Assembly: GCA_014155875.1 (NCBI GenBank)
Contig: JACEFZ010012615.1
Coordinates: 62,001 to 126,000, forward strand
From: Cepaea nemoralis
Lineage: Eukaryota > Mollusca > Gastropoda > Stylommatophora > Helicidae
DNA: 64,000 nucleotides
Direction: 5' to 3'
Shown here: piece by piece, positions 52,138 through 63,283 of the stretch
How positions within the stretch are numbered: the stretch's first letter is position 1
Layout: each line of letters starts with the position of its first letter
Notes under the pieces: generated by a model
What the model was told of the DNA's origin: nothing
The model's input: the letters and a program-made list of their open reading frames with translations, nothing else
The model's database searches: none
Position numbers and translations under genes: made by a program

Positions 52138-53604
52138 ATGTCACGTGGAAAATCCAACAAGAAACACGCTGTTGCCAAGATGTGCAGCGTGGGAGCCGAC
52201 ACCAAGAAGAAGAACGTCGAGAGCCCACCTGCTAGCTGCATCAAAGAGCCTGATATTACAGCCATCACTGAAGCTACTACGAGGGAGAAGATTAACAGCC
52301 CAACACAGTCAACCAAGACAGCAGAGAAGGAGGAGAAAGACACCAGAGTCGGAAACACCGACTCGAAAACAGTCCGATGGGTTGTCAAGCGGATTCCTGT
52401 GGAGCTGACAGATGAAGAAATCCTGAAGCAGCTACGTGAAGAGAATCTTCACATCCGATTCTTGAAGGCGGAGCGGCTTCTCACCTACTCCAAGGTACCT
52501 ACAACCTTGGCAGTAGTGACGTCGGAGGGCAGCGAGATGCCGACCACAGCATCATTCAAAAAGAGAATACAGCAACCAGAGAGATACATACCAAGAATCA
52601 CGCAATGTTCCAGATGTCAGAAGGCCGGCCACAGTAGAGCTAAGTGTCGCAGCAAGACGGAAATATGCCGATACTGCGCCGATCACCACGCCTTCAAGGA
52701 GTGTCCGCTGGCCAAGCTGGACACGGACTTCCGAGCACCCAACAACAAAAGAAAGTGCGCCAACTGCCTGGGCAAACATGGAGCAAGATACCTGGGCTGT
52801 TCGTACCTGCAGAGACACAGAGACGTCTTAAAGATCGCCATCATCACAAAGACACCATTCAAGGAAGCAATGCAGAGGGGCGAGACAGCCACGGGTATAC
52901 CGCAAGCTGAAAGAGATCAACTTCAAAAGCAGATAGACGAGTTGAAGAAGCAAGTCAAGGCACTGCTGACGACGTCTCCGACCAGCGATAATGAGAAGCT
53001 GCTGGCCGACATGAAAGAAATCCAGCTCGACATCAAACAAGAGATTCAGCGCATGGCTGAGACGAAAAAGGAGAACGAAGAAATCCTACAAATGATCAAG
53101 ACCGAAAGAGAATTGCATAGAGCTGAAATGGGACTCTTTCAAAACAAATTAACAGAAGCCACACAAGAACTCACAGAGAAACAGCAAGAAGAAAACCAAG
53201 AGACCGAGCCTGAACCGCAAGCTGAAGCCAGCAGCCCAACCACAACGCCCAAGAGGGAACTACTATACCGTCGGATCTCTGAAGGAGGCATAGAATACCC
53301 AGTCGACAAGGAGGAACTCAAGCGCGAGGAATTCAGAAGGCGCTGGGAAGAAAAAGAAAAGAAGAAGCCTAAGAAACTCCGGGGGAAACCGATGGTATAC
53401 CCAGTAGTACTCTACGACCGTGAGAACGACTTCGAGTACTATATAGATGACGGTAAAGTCGTCCCATGGCTGACCACGGAGGAAGAAAACTTTCGGCAGC
53501 AGTATCGCAAACGCAACTGTGAAAACATGCACAAGGAGGAAAATGAACACGTCGATAAGCTCCTACAGAAAATACACAATAAAGGAGAAAAAAAGACCAA
53601 ATAA
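52138..53604 (+). CDS. Gag-like ORF1 protein, 488 aa, three zinc knuckles
   Basis: One uninterrupted frame. Residues 1-75 are basic, Thr/Ser-rich and probably disordered. Residues about 79-135 (WVVKRIPVELTDEEILKQL, then LAVVTSEGSEMP) resemble the RRM/PRE-C2HC block found before the knuckles in Jockey/I-type ORF1. Three CCHC knuckles follow: C157-C170 (CSRCQKAGHSRAKC), C177-C189 (CRYCADHHAFKEC) and C207-C221 (CANCLGKHGARYLGC). Residues about 265-355 are a predicted coiled coil, which in ORF1 proteins drives trimerisation. The C-terminus is highly charged (RRWEEKEKKKPKKLRGKP). Such proteins bind element RNA as nucleic-acid chaperones. ATG at 52138 aligns with the ATG of the second copy, supporting the start. 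An intact frame implies recent activity or selection. Confidence 0.85.
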   Translation: MSRGKSNKKHAVAKMCSVGADTKKKNVESPPASCIKEPDITAITEATTREKINSPTQSTKTAEKEEKDTRVGNTDSKTVRWVVKRIPVELTDEEILKQLREENLHIRFLKAERLLTYSKVPTTLAVVTSEGSEMPTTASFKKRIQQPERYIPRITQCSRCQKAGHSRAKCRSKTEICRYCADHHAFKECPLAKLDTDFRAPNNKRKCANCLGKHGARYLGCSYLQRHRDVLKIAIITKTPFKEAMQRGETATGIPQAERDQLQKQIDELKKQVKALLTTSPTSDNEKLLADMKEIQLDIKQEIQRMAETKKENEEILQMIKTERELHRAEMGLFQNKLTEATQELTEKQQEENQETEPEPQAEASSPTTTPKRELLYRRISEGGIEYPVDKEELKREEFRRRWEEKEKKKPKKLRGKPMVYPVVLYDRENDFEYYIDDGKVVPWLTTEEENFRQQYRKRNCENMHKEENEHVDKLLQKIHNKGEKKTK

Positions 53605-53606
53605 AA

Positions 53607-53790
53607 AGTCCTTTTAAGGACTGCAACCAATAAAGCCAGGAGCCTGCACCACCAAAGAAAACAAGATGAAACATGCACAAAGGACAGCCACGGACCGATC
53701 CCCCAGCTGGAGGGGGATTACGAAAAGTCCTTATAAGGACTGCAGCCAGACGTGCCAGGAGCCTACACCAACAAAGAAAACCATAACAAC
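53607..53790 (+). promoter_or_regulatory. duplicated palindrome module in the 3' UTR
   Basis: AGTCCTTTTAAGGACT (53607-53622) and AGTCCTTATAAGGACT (53726-53741) are hairpin-capable and start two similar modules, each continuing GCAACCA/GCAGCCA and GCCAGGAGCCT. The first begins two bases after the stop codon. The decayed copy has one module with AGTCCTTAAGGACT. It may be an RNA structure recognised during retrotransposition; that role is inference. Confidence 0.65.
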
Positions 53791-54009
53791 AGAAGAGCAC
53801 AAAGGATAGCCGCCGACCACTGCTGACGTCACAGACACAAACGCTACATAACCAGTCCGAGATAGGACTCACAAGACAAGAATTAGGGTGAATAAACCCA
53901 CAAAAACCACGATCCTCAATTATAACCACAGCTGATGAAGCAGGTTAGACGAGGACGAATTTGGAATTTTTGTTTTTGAAATTTGGAATTGGAATTGGAA
54001 TGGAAATGA

Positions 54010-54532
54010 AGAACATTGTGGAAACCACTCGTGTGCTGTGGGTATTGATTAAATAAACTTGACAAATAAATTCATCGGTATGGATAAGCAGCAAATAAAC
54101 GGCAATGGTAAGAAGTAACAAATAAGAGAACATACTAGACAACAGAGAAAGGTGAGTGGTGGCAATAGACACAACGGGATTCAAACCTCCCACCTTCACA
54201 CGACCGCAACATATCTCCGACGGGACTAGTGTATATTGCCGCGCGACCAGTCACGCTACCTAACAAAGATACAGCTACAAGCCTGGTTTATCGTTTGACT
54301 GAAGTGACAGGTATGAAATTTAGATAAACTTCGCAAATAACCAGCTTTACAATGTTAGTTTGTATCTATGTGTCCATGTGTTTACTCGTTGGGCTTCCTA
54401 CAGGAGACTAGATGCTTAGTTTCGTATGTTGTCATTTAATAAACATACATACGTGGTTGGTCTCACTGAATGTAACCCCCCTCCCCCGCCACACACACAA
54501 ACACACACACACATTTATAGTATCTATCCATT
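54010..54532. other. unassigned intergenic DNA
   Basis: No gene recognised. A tRNA-like stretch in 54180-54250 (GGGATTCAAACCTCCCACC on plus) could be an isolated SINE head in antisense. A poly-C/CA run is at 54477-54512. Confidence 0.4.
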
Positions 54533-55065
54533 CATCATGTGCCATGCCTATAAGCGTGGGCGATCATGTTTTGCCATCTCACTCGATCACTAGAGTCGTG
54601 GATCAGCTCCGTGTTTCTGTCTCGACCATGCCACGTGGCCAAGCCATCCAGGTATTTACTTCTCGGTCTTCCTCTTCGTCTCTTCCCTTCGATCTTGCCA
54701 GTTGTCACGAAATTCTCCAATTCATTTCTTCTCATAACATGCCCACAAATTTTGACTGTCTACGTCTAATGTTTCTAATCAGTTTACGATCATCATTTGT
54801 TTCTTGAAGCACTTGTTCTTTGGTTTGTCTGTCTGTGCATGGCATTCTTTACATTTTCCTCAGAAACCACATTTCTACAGCCATCAGATGTTTTTCATCC
54901 TGTCTGCTCATTGTCCACGCTTCACATCCACACAAAAGTACAGGTTCTATGTAACACTTCAACACTTTTTTTCTAGTTTCACTTGATATCTTTTATTGGT
55001 CAGTATGTTTTTAATCTTGCAAAAGGCTACCCTCGCAATGGCAGTTATTGTTCTAATCTCTAACA
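54533..55065 (-). pseudogene. LINE-A 3' part, best copy
   Basis: On minus, shifting frames give AIARVAFCKIKNILTNKRYQ, LKCYIEPVLLCGCEAWTMSR and EKHLMAVEMWFLRKM. The open frame 54735-54535 follows: NELENFVTTGKIEGKRRRGR, PRSKYLDGLATWHGRDRNTE and DRVRWQNMIAHAYRHGT with a stop. The tail is TGATGAATGGATAG. It is the reference for the short LINE-A tails elsewhere in the window. Confidence 0.75.
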
Positions 55066-55410
55066 TATTGTATATACACACATATTGCTGTGTATAGACA
55101 GTTAGGCATGCACGCCTCTTTAAATCTGCATACATATCATTTGATGAGGAGCTTTTGACCACACTGAAATAACATGAGAATTAGATGCATTGGTATTGAT
55201 TAGTACCCATAGAAATAAACGAAAGAAACAGAGGTTTGACGACACACCAGGCAACATACACTTTGGAATTTACGGTGATTTGTTTGTTACAAGGTGCATA
55301 CACTTCGTCTCTGAGAATAATGCATCCATGATAGCTCATATCCTTATGTACAGAAGCCAATCAAGGACAATTTAATCCCTATCATGACTTATGCTATCAT
55401 CCATTAATAA
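55066..55410. other. unassigned intergenic DNA
   Basis: No feature recognised. Confidence 0.5.
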
Positions 55411-58400
55411 CTATCGTTACATATTTTGTCATCCTATCACGATCATTATTTATGCTGTCGTACTCTAATCGATATTATTACTTATGCTGTCATACTCCGA
55501 TGGCTATCATTACTTATACTGTCATACCCCAATCGCTATCATTGCTTGTGCTGTCATTCTCCAACCGCTATGATCACTTATGCTTTCATACTCCAATCGC
55601 TATCACCACATATGCCTGTCAAATATCCAACCTCTATTATCACTTATGCTGCCATAGTCCAATCGCTCTCATTACTTATGCTGTCATACTTTAATGACTA
55701 TCGTCGTTTAGGCTGTCTTCCTTCAATCATTGTCATCTTTCAATCTCTATTATTACTTATGCTGTCCTACTTCTGTCAGAAGTGGGGGTGCTGCCGCCAT
55801 GTTAAATGTACTGTCGCGGGCGACCCCAAATAGTCAGAAATATACTCGGGACAAAATCTATATGGCTGAAATAAAGATTACGCCCCTGAATATTAAAGAG
55901 GACAGCTACAAGTGGCTCGTTAAATTGGCTGGTCAAAATATTCTCCAAGGAGTGGGTAAAGGGAATGTTAGATGACTAGGTTTACATCTCCGAAATGATT
56001 ACTAGCCAGGACAAATTATCCCCTCCGACTACTTTCCCCTCCCTGGTACTTAAGTAAGCCCCCCAACCAATGTACACACACAAAAACGTATGCACAGTTG
56101 CAAAATAACATATAACTATGAGTTAAAACAAACTACACATCCTTTAATGACTATCAATCAGTTAACATATGATGGATTACTAGATGATGATGGTGAAACT
56201 CGATGTTTATGTAATACAACAATCAAATAAGTGAAATGATGAAGAAAAAATACGTAACTCGAAAGTTTCTTGGATCTGTGGTCGGTTACAAATGAGGTCC
56301 ACAAACATTAGGGTTCTGCTTAGGTCCCGTAAACACCGTCTCTTCAGTAGAAACATCTCGCTGGTCTTCTGGACGCCTGCCAGTACTGGCGCTACCTGGT
56401 CGTCCCTAGTTCTTGGGATTTATACCTAGGCGCTCTTTTTGAGAGCTTGGAAGAGATAATCAAGATAAGTATTATCTAGTTCTACATCAGTACAATCCTA
56501 TGTGATACATAAAATCGATCACACTCTTATACAATGACCAGTCTGGCCGAGTCTCTCTTCCAGCTTTACTGCGTTCACTTTCCTACTGTCTAGTCTGAGA
56601 AAGACTTTTCCAGTCGAACACGCTGGTAGTTATTATAATTCCTGCCATCCCTTATACCGTTCCGTCATTAGGAATGAAGTGTCCTACGTTCATGTCACTA
56701 ATTCAGACACCCGGTTCCTTACAGCCGCTCCGTTCAACTTTGGTTTTGCAGATCAAAGGGTAGGTAGTGGTATCTTACGAGTATCTGATCTCCGGGCTTA
56801 AGTGCCGTGATCAGCCTCTGTGAAAGGCTTCAGTGAGTTACGATAGACGCTCGTTCATCACATACTGGAAGGGCTAAGCACGATATACCCTATACCAATT
56901 GTGGATAAGGTCCGCACCAATGCACCTCTGCTTCAAACACAATCAATAGGCAATATGCCAATGCGCGCGGCGCATACGCACACACTAGTATAACACCCAA
57001 ATCATCCTTGCGAGTACCGTAAGACAAATTGCATCTCAAACACCAGATACACATACAGTAAGCACATTCAAAATAGGCATATAATGTTATTCAACACAAT
57101 AGCATATTGCATGAGCTAGTAACAATATTGTATACTTACAAAATGAGACATATAAACAAGTCTCATTGAAGTAATCAGACAGGACACCGCATTGCTGGTC
57201 TGCCCAGTTTAATCACTGCTTAGCCACTGACGTGATAAGAAGTAAAAGAAATATATTCAATTTACTATATTCTTTACAATGAATGCACACAACAAAAAGG
57301 AAATCAGGCTAGTTCAAATAGAAATAACACGAGTCGGTAAACTTAAGGCTGATGAATAGTGATTACGAAATACCATTCAAAGAAGATCCTAGACAACATG
57401 AGGATCAGACTTATGAAATGTATACATATAAAAAGTCACTTTCTATTACCTGATTCAAAACTAGGCACATCTACCGAGACTGACAAAGTCCCGTCTATTT
57501 ATACCCGTCTGTTTATTACTCCTGTCTAACTTTGATAATTTAATCTACATAGCCCGCTGTGTCCAGAATCCTACACCCGCCGCTCTAAGGACGAGGTGTT
57601 ATGCAATGTTATAAATCCGGGGTGTTTCTGGATCTGACATAAATTCCAGTTCACACCTTCGACGGTGCAGACTAAACTATCTCCCAGCATGTCTGTCATG
57701 AATTCTTTCTGAACTACTGGCCATCGCACACGTGACCATGGGCAGTCTCTATTCAGCCTGACTTTCACACCTTGTGTGGTTGAGAGGTCCCAGTCAGTCT
57801 GACACTGTTTATCCGGGGGAGTCTTATCAAGCAGTGAGTTCACACCTTGCGCTTTTAGTCTGTTTTACAAGGCAGTTAGCCTTCGCGGTCGGCTAGACGT
57901 CTTGGTCTTGAGACTCCTACCTGCATTAGTTTAACGCATGGGCGATTTTTATTATCAATTAAACACTTAACGTCTGTCTGAGCGTCTGGCTATAACTGTG
58001 ACCATGGTGGTTGTATTTGTTTGCCAAGTCTTTGTGAGCAATCTTATGTCACGGCTCAGTTGCCTTGTGCAATGCTTGTAATAACCTTGCCCCAGCTTCT
58101 TTATCATAGAGAATGCCGTTCCTTCCTCTGTAATTCATCCCCTGGATTTGTGGAACAAGAGGCAGTCTGGTGCAAATCGCGGCATTCCATCACAACTTCA
58201 GTCGCTACTATTACGTGTAACGTCATACTCCAGTCGCTACCATTACTTATACTGCCCTCCTTCAGTCACTATCTTTACTTATTCTGTCATACTTCAAACA
58301 CTATCATCACTTATGCTGTCATCGTTCAATCACTACCATTACTTATACTGTCCTCCTTCAATCACTATCAATACTTGTGCTGCCATACTCCAATCGATAT

Positions 58401-58445
58401 CATCACTTATGCTGTCATCCTTCAGTCACGATAATTACTTACGCT
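55411..58445. repeat. 32-35-bp minisatellite split by a 2.4-kb insertion
   Basis: Units of the type CAATCGCTATCATTACTTAT, then GCTGTCATACTC, occupy 55411-55773 and 58195-58445. The insertion at 55774-58194 separates them; both halves have the same unit and orientation. Confidence 0.9.
55774..58194 (+). mobile_element. 2.42-kb TG...CA element with 5-bp TSD (LTR-like)
   Basis: ACTTC precedes TGTCAGAAGTGGGGGTGCTG at 55774 and follows GGCATTCCATCACA at 58194. Joining the flanks restores a normal minisatellite unit. A TGT...ACA end with a 5-bp duplication is the signature of LTR retroelements. I find no internal direct terminal repeats and no gag-pol, so it may be a long solo LTR or a LARD-type derivative. 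Short frames (55875-55973 MAEIKITPLNIKEDSYKWLV; minus 57843-57571) match nothing I know. TGTCAGAAGTGG also resembles sequences at gypsy primer-binding sites, which leaves orientation open. Confidence 0.65.
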
Positions 58446-58724
58446 GTCATCATATTATAGAACATACATTTCTCAAATCACCAAAATAGTCACTGTATAT
58501 CCACGGATTTTAAGGTTGAACATTCTTTAATTTCCCTGTGACATTGGAATCCATCCAGAAAATATGTGCCTCTTTCTGGGAAACTTATAATAATATTTTT
58601 GTTTGCTGATGCAGTTGATACCCTGCTGAATACAGCATTATTGCCCGGCCTCATGCTGCCTTTTCAAGGAACAGATTCTTCTCACCACTGTCCCCGAGCA
58701 AGGTTCTGTGTTGTAGTTATTAAT
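58446..58724. other. unassigned intergenic DNA
   Basis: No feature recognised. Confidence 0.5.
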
Positions 58725-59095
58725 TAATGAGTCAAAAAGAACATCTAACGACAGTGGAAATGTGGTTTGTGAGGAAAATGCAAAGAACGCCACGGTTAGA
58801 CAGAAAAAAAACACCCCAAATTAACAAGACCTACAAGAAACAAATGAAAACTGTAAACCGATTAGAGAAATTATAAGCAGACAGTCAATATGTTTTTGGT
58901 ACGTTATAAGAAGAAATAAACTGGAGAACTTGTAAGATTAAGGGGAAAAGAACCAGGGGAAGGCAGAGAGGTAAATATCTAGATGGCTTGGCCATATAAC
59001 GTAATCGAGACAAAAACAGCTAATCCACGGCTCTGGTGATCGGGTGAGATGTCAAAACATGACAGCCCATGCTTATCGGCAAGGCATATGATGAT
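58725..59095 (+). pseudogene. LINE-A 3' end, decayed
   Basis: Plus frames read KEHLTTVEMWFVRKMQRTPR, KQMKTVNRLEKL, GKRTRGRQRGKYLDGLAI and a frame-broken HAYRHG region, then an ATGATGATGAT tail at 59087-59099. Confidence 0.7.
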
Positions 59096-60085
59096 GATGA
59101 TTGACTGATTAATTGATTAACGGTCTTCTGTCTCTATGAATTGTCTAAGTTTGCCAGTTGTGACATTGGCAAGTTGAGGTTTGAATGGGCCCTGGGAATG
59201 TAATAGTATAAAATCACGAACAGTACCGTGGAACAATTAGCGTTTCACAAATCAGCATCTGCTATCAGATGACCATTGCCTTTAGTGAGTCACGCCAGTA
59301 TACAAATAAAGCCGATAATAAATATTTATTCCAAATAAAAAAACCAGTCTTGCAAACAAACGATAAAGATGCAATGACAGATGAATGGCAGGCAAACGCA
59401 GGCATTGTTGAGTGTCAACAAAAAGAACGAATGTCCATACGTTCCATGCTAGAGACACAGAGGATCGGTTGATCGAAAGAGTTTAGTGGGAAGTGTTTGC
59501 GTTCAATTACAAAGGACCTAGTTTAACGGACAGAGCATAACATGCCCGCACTGAATTTATCAATGCCACCTCATGTCGATTAATGCCTTCAAAGGCAATC
59601 GATTAATTGATGTGGCTGTTGCAAGCAGTAACAAGTCCAACGATATGAAATTTTACTTTACTTAATAGGATGTTATTAATTGTATTAATGGCTTGATATT
59701 CTTCTTCGTTCTTCCGAAATGTTTGTTTTGGACGTAATATAATTGCTTGATCTTCTTCTTCGTTTATCCAAAATGTATGCTTTGGAATAATCGCAGTGTG
59801 CTTGTTTACAGCAGAGCTACGATTTACGCCGTTCGGCCGATAACATCCGGCTTCTTGGGCCGCATGTAAACCCGGTTAACCTTCCCGGAAATTGCTTAAT
59901 CGAGATGAGGAAATAGTTTTTAAGTGCTACTTTGAAGCAATCCTGATGTACGGAATAAAACAAGGACACTTAGCAGACAAGTCAGGAGTTACGAAAAGCT
60001 GCGACTATGTGGTTTAATAGAAGATTGACGAGAATACAATGGATGGATATAAATAGTAATGAAAATTTCTTGAAATAATGTAACT
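59096..60085. other. unassigned intergenic DNA
   Basis: No gene recognised in about 1 kb. A 67-codon frame (59269-59472) has no motif. GCCACCTCATG... GTGGC (59568-59617) is a weak hairpin, and CTTGATATTCTTCTTCG (59693) is repeated as CTTGATCTTCTTCTTCG (59747). Confidence 0.4.
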
Positions 60086-60288
60086 CACAGAGAACTGGTT
60101 ATTCGCATCAGAGAAGGAGAAAGCTGGAGTATGTCGTGACAATGGTAAGATTGGAGGGGAAGAGAAGAAGGGGGAGGCCAAGACAGGAAATGCTGGACAG
60201 TTTGACGTCATGCGAAATGATTGGCAGCACAAGAGACAGAAGGCTGTGGACAGACACGATCACCAACTCCATACGACATGGATGATAA
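60086..60288 (+). pseudogene. LINE-C-like 3' end fragment
   Basis: Plus frame reads LEYVVTMVRLEGKRRRGRPR, QEMLDSLTSCEMIGSTRDRR, LWTDTITNSIRHG and a stop. It matches the order of motifs at 24461-24664 but is distinct in sequence. Confidence 0.65.
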
Positions 60289-60884
60289 GAATTGCTTGAT
60301 ATTTCAATAACTAGTTCATTCCGATCAAATTGTTGCATTAACTCGTGATACCATTGTTGTTTTAATTCGTCTATCTAAGATCTTTGCTTGTAACTCCTAA
60401 CCCAGGCATTTACAACTGTGTGTTATCATCGATCTGTGATCGAACAAGTTAATCTCCTGCTGTTAACGTGTGCAAAAGATGCCTCGGCGGTGTTCCATAT
60501 TGAGAAAGGGAAAGGGTGGTGGTGGGAAGTTGGGGGGGGGGGGGGTTTCCTAGTGAAAGTGATATATTACATGGAGGTCGTGGGTGCAGTTAATTTGAGG
60601 TGAACTCCGACAGGAAAATGCCCTTTTCTAATTCTTCTGTCTTTTGTTCTTACATCGTAAATTCTCCCGTCTTCACTTATTGGCCCCGGGTTAATACGGG
60701 CGCACAGATAACAACTAAGGCATGATAAATCTATGTTATTAAAAACATGAACACTGACTGCGGTGTCTGTACCATTTCTGGCCTCTGTCAGACTGGTTGT
60801 CTGGGCTGTGGTGTAAATGACGCATTGCAGACGTCATGTGGTATAGGGACCAGGATTACTATGTCCTCACATTTAATATTATTA
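60289..60884. other. unassigned intergenic DNA
   Basis: No gene recognised. A G-rich run lies at 60505-60546. Confidence 0.5.
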
Positions 60885-61654
60885 TTTTTTTTAACATTAC
60901 AAGATGGGCCAGACAGAACATGCTGTGTCAATACGAAGTTAGCATTACAAGATGGGCTTCCTCACTTACAGATAATAGATCTCCTTTCCGGCAGTTCGAA
61001 CCCCGATCATGATGTGTCTGAATTGCTTTCTAACCTTTTGGCCACTCCTTCGACTCCTAGATGTTTTGCACTGTGCAGACCTCATGCTGGTCTGCAAAAT
61101 TGTATGTTATTAGTAAGTGCGTTTGTTATTACACAGCTATGTCCAAAGTAAGGGGAAACCACCATATTATCTTAGCAAGAAGCGATTTATAGGCGTTTCA
61201 GCAATTTGGATTGGCGAAGTAATGTATTCAAACACGTCATACCGATGATCTTCATGCCATGATGTCAAACTCTAGCATCTTCTCTGTTGGCTTCGAATTC
61301 TCATACCATCGAACTCATGGCATTATCATTGTATCCCCCAATATCAGCTACACTAACTCGTCCATCACAAGGGCCTAACAATTTGCAGAAAACGATTGGC
61401 GTTGGGGCAGATGAAAGACACACGTAAAACCGAAGAATAAAGCGTCAGTAGAAGTTTACATGTCAAGATGGGCTGGACAGAAGAATCTGTGTCAATAGGA
61501 AGTTAACATTTTAACTTGGGCCGTGCAGAAGGCGATGTGTCAATAGAAAGTTCACATTTCGAGATGGGCTGGGCAGAACATGTTGTGTCAATAGCAAGTT
61601 CACATTTCAAGGTGGCCTGGACAAAAAACAAAGTTATTTCCTTATCCTTTACGC

Positions 61655-61946
61655 ATGTCCTCATGGCCGAATGGGTAAGAACGCGTATTCTTAAACATCC
61701 GTCGTGTTGATGCTGAGGTTAGCGGTTCAGCCCCTACACCGGACAGTTGGAGTAAAATATTGACCTGTCGTCCTTGAATTGGGGACGTAAATTACAAGTG
61801 CCTCTGAATTCGGAGTGGGTTCGCCTGATGGCGAGAGACGCTGTTAATAGGGAAAGCTAATCCACACGCAAAATTCAGACCATCACTACTGTAAATAATG
61901 TGTATGGACTACGCCTAAGTTCAAAGCGAGTGAGCGCAAAAAAATA
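61655..61946 (+). mobile_element. SINE-A, full length, sense orientation
   Basis: CTCATGGCCGAATGGGTAAG (A box), GAGGTTAGCGGTTCAGCCCC (B box), GGACGTAAATTACAAGTGCC, GGAGTGGGTTCGCCTGATGG, AGCTAATCCACACGCAAAAT, GACTACGCCTAAGTTCAAAG and CGAGTGAGCGCAAAAAAAT. This is the clearest sense copy and defines the head-body-tail order. Confidence 0.85.
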
Positions 61947-61948
61947 CT

Positions 61949-62171
61949 TTACAGGACGTCGTAATCAATCCCAACATTGTTTGACGGTTTGTGATTTCTA
62001 GGCAAGTTTAAGTTCAGTAGTTTGTCACTGCTTTCTGAACGACCTGAACGCATACCATTGTATGAAAACCAAGGCAATACTGTCTGCTGCTAAATCGCCC
62101 GCAGCTGTGTTTCGAACGCAGTATGCGGGATTACGAGCTGTGTCCGTAACCCCTTCGCTACAGAGCGACGC
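61949..62171 (-). mobile_element. SINE-B, full length
   Basis: On minus: GGCGTCGCTCTGTAGCGAAG, GGGTTACGGACACAGCTCGT, B box TGCGTTCGAAACAC, CGTTCAGGTCGTTCAGAAAG, CAGTGACAAACTACTGAACT, AACAATGTTGGGATTG and ACGTCCTGTAAAG. It lies back to back with the SINE-A at 61655-61946. Confidence 0.8.
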
Positions 62172-62465
62172 CTGAACAAAATGTATAAATAGGAAGTTAA
62201 GAATAGAAGATGGGCTGGACAGAACGTGCGGTGTCAGTACGAAGTTAACATTACAAGATGGGCTGGACAGAAAGAACATGGTGTGTCAATACGAAGTAAG
62301 CATTACAAGATGGACTGGACATAAAGAACATGCTGTGTGATTACGAAGTTAACATTACAAGATGGCCTGGACAGAACATGTATCAATACGAAGTTAACTT
62401 TACAAGATGGACTGGACAGAAAGAACATGCTGTGTCAATACGAAGTTAACATTACAAGATGAACA

Positions 62466-63112
62466 GATTTTAGATCATACCTAATCTAGAGAGGGCAGGA
62501 TATATTCTTTTATTCTATAGGGAACCTCGCAACAAACACAGACAATACACAAATGCCTCAACAATAGTGGTTTTCCCCCATTTTCGTCAGTGGGTAACGT
62601 ATTTTCCCGTCTCGAACACCTCCTTGTGTCGAATGTAGCTATGTCGTAGTCAGAAACATCTCCACTTCAGTGATCATTTTACGGCAACTCTTCTATTTCT
62701 AAAGGCCCTAATTGTCAGTTTTGAGCGACGAGCATGTGGGATTATATATTGACAATAGATATTTTCTTTGTTTCACTATAATTATAGATTTTGCCTGTCT
62801 TTCAGTACAGAATACAATTTCTAGGTTCTAATGTAATTTCTGTTAAAGCTCGTTTCGCCTTAAGGGAATCAGAAACGTCACACTGAGCTGAGAGGCACAG
62901 CTCGGCTTTTTAACTCAAATGAGAAAGGCAAGCGAAAATCAATAGTACTCGGTCTTGCCATTACAACGAATTTCACTATATAATACTGCAGGCCGAGTAC
63001 AGGCATACTTCGCTTTATTACACTTCTCTTTTTACGTTCCACGTGTATTACCGTCTTTATTGTCCTATATGATTAGTGTGTATTATTTCCATAATGTATC
63101 TATCGTTTAGAG
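62466..63112. other. unassigned intergenic DNA
   Basis: About 650 bp with no recognisable gene or repeat. Confidence 0.5.
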
Positions 63113-63283
63113 GTCAGCATGGCCGAAAAGGTAAGAGCGCTCTTTATAAAGCTGCCTGTGTAATGATGCCAAGGGTAGTAAGTTAATTCCCTACACTGGT
63201 CAGTTGGACTTAATTGATGACTTCTCGTTCAGAAAGCAATGGTGAACGACTGAAAGTAAAATTGCCCATTAAACCACCCTGTT
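63113..63283 (+). mobile_element. mosaic SINE (SINE-A head joined to SINE-B tail)
   Basis: GTCAGCATGGCCGAAAAGGT, AAGAGCGCTC and CCTACACTGGTCAGTTGGAC are the SINE-A head. After TTGATGACTTCTCGT the sequence becomes TCAGAAAGCAATGGTGAACG and ACTGAAAGTAAAATTGCC, the SINE-B tail. The junction matches that at 25640-25772. Confidence 0.7.

Larger units (their letters stand above)
52068..53998 (+). mobile_element. ORF1-only non-LTR retroelement, intact, 11-bp TSD
   Basis: AATGGAAATGA is present at 52057-52067 and again at 53999-54009, so this 1.93-kb unit is a complete insertion. It holds a short 5' leader (52068-52137), one ORF (52138-53604), a 3' UTR with two copies of a palindrome module, and a TTGGAA-repeat tail. 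No endonuclease or RT is encoded. The copy at 16547-18425 has the same start, end and content, so the ORF1-only structure is that of the family and not a chance deletion. HAL1-type half-LINEs are the nearest known analogue. Confidence 0.85.
60885..62465. repeat. about 48-bp minisatellite, dispersed in three blocks
   Basis: Units such as TTACAAGATGGGCTGGACAG, AACATGCTGTGTCAATACG, AAGTTAACA occur at 60895-60965, 61465-61640 and 62190-62465. Units in the middle block are the most diverged. A SINE-A and a SINE-B sit between the second and third blocks. The sequence 60966-61460 between blocks one and two is unassigned. Confidence 0.85.
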
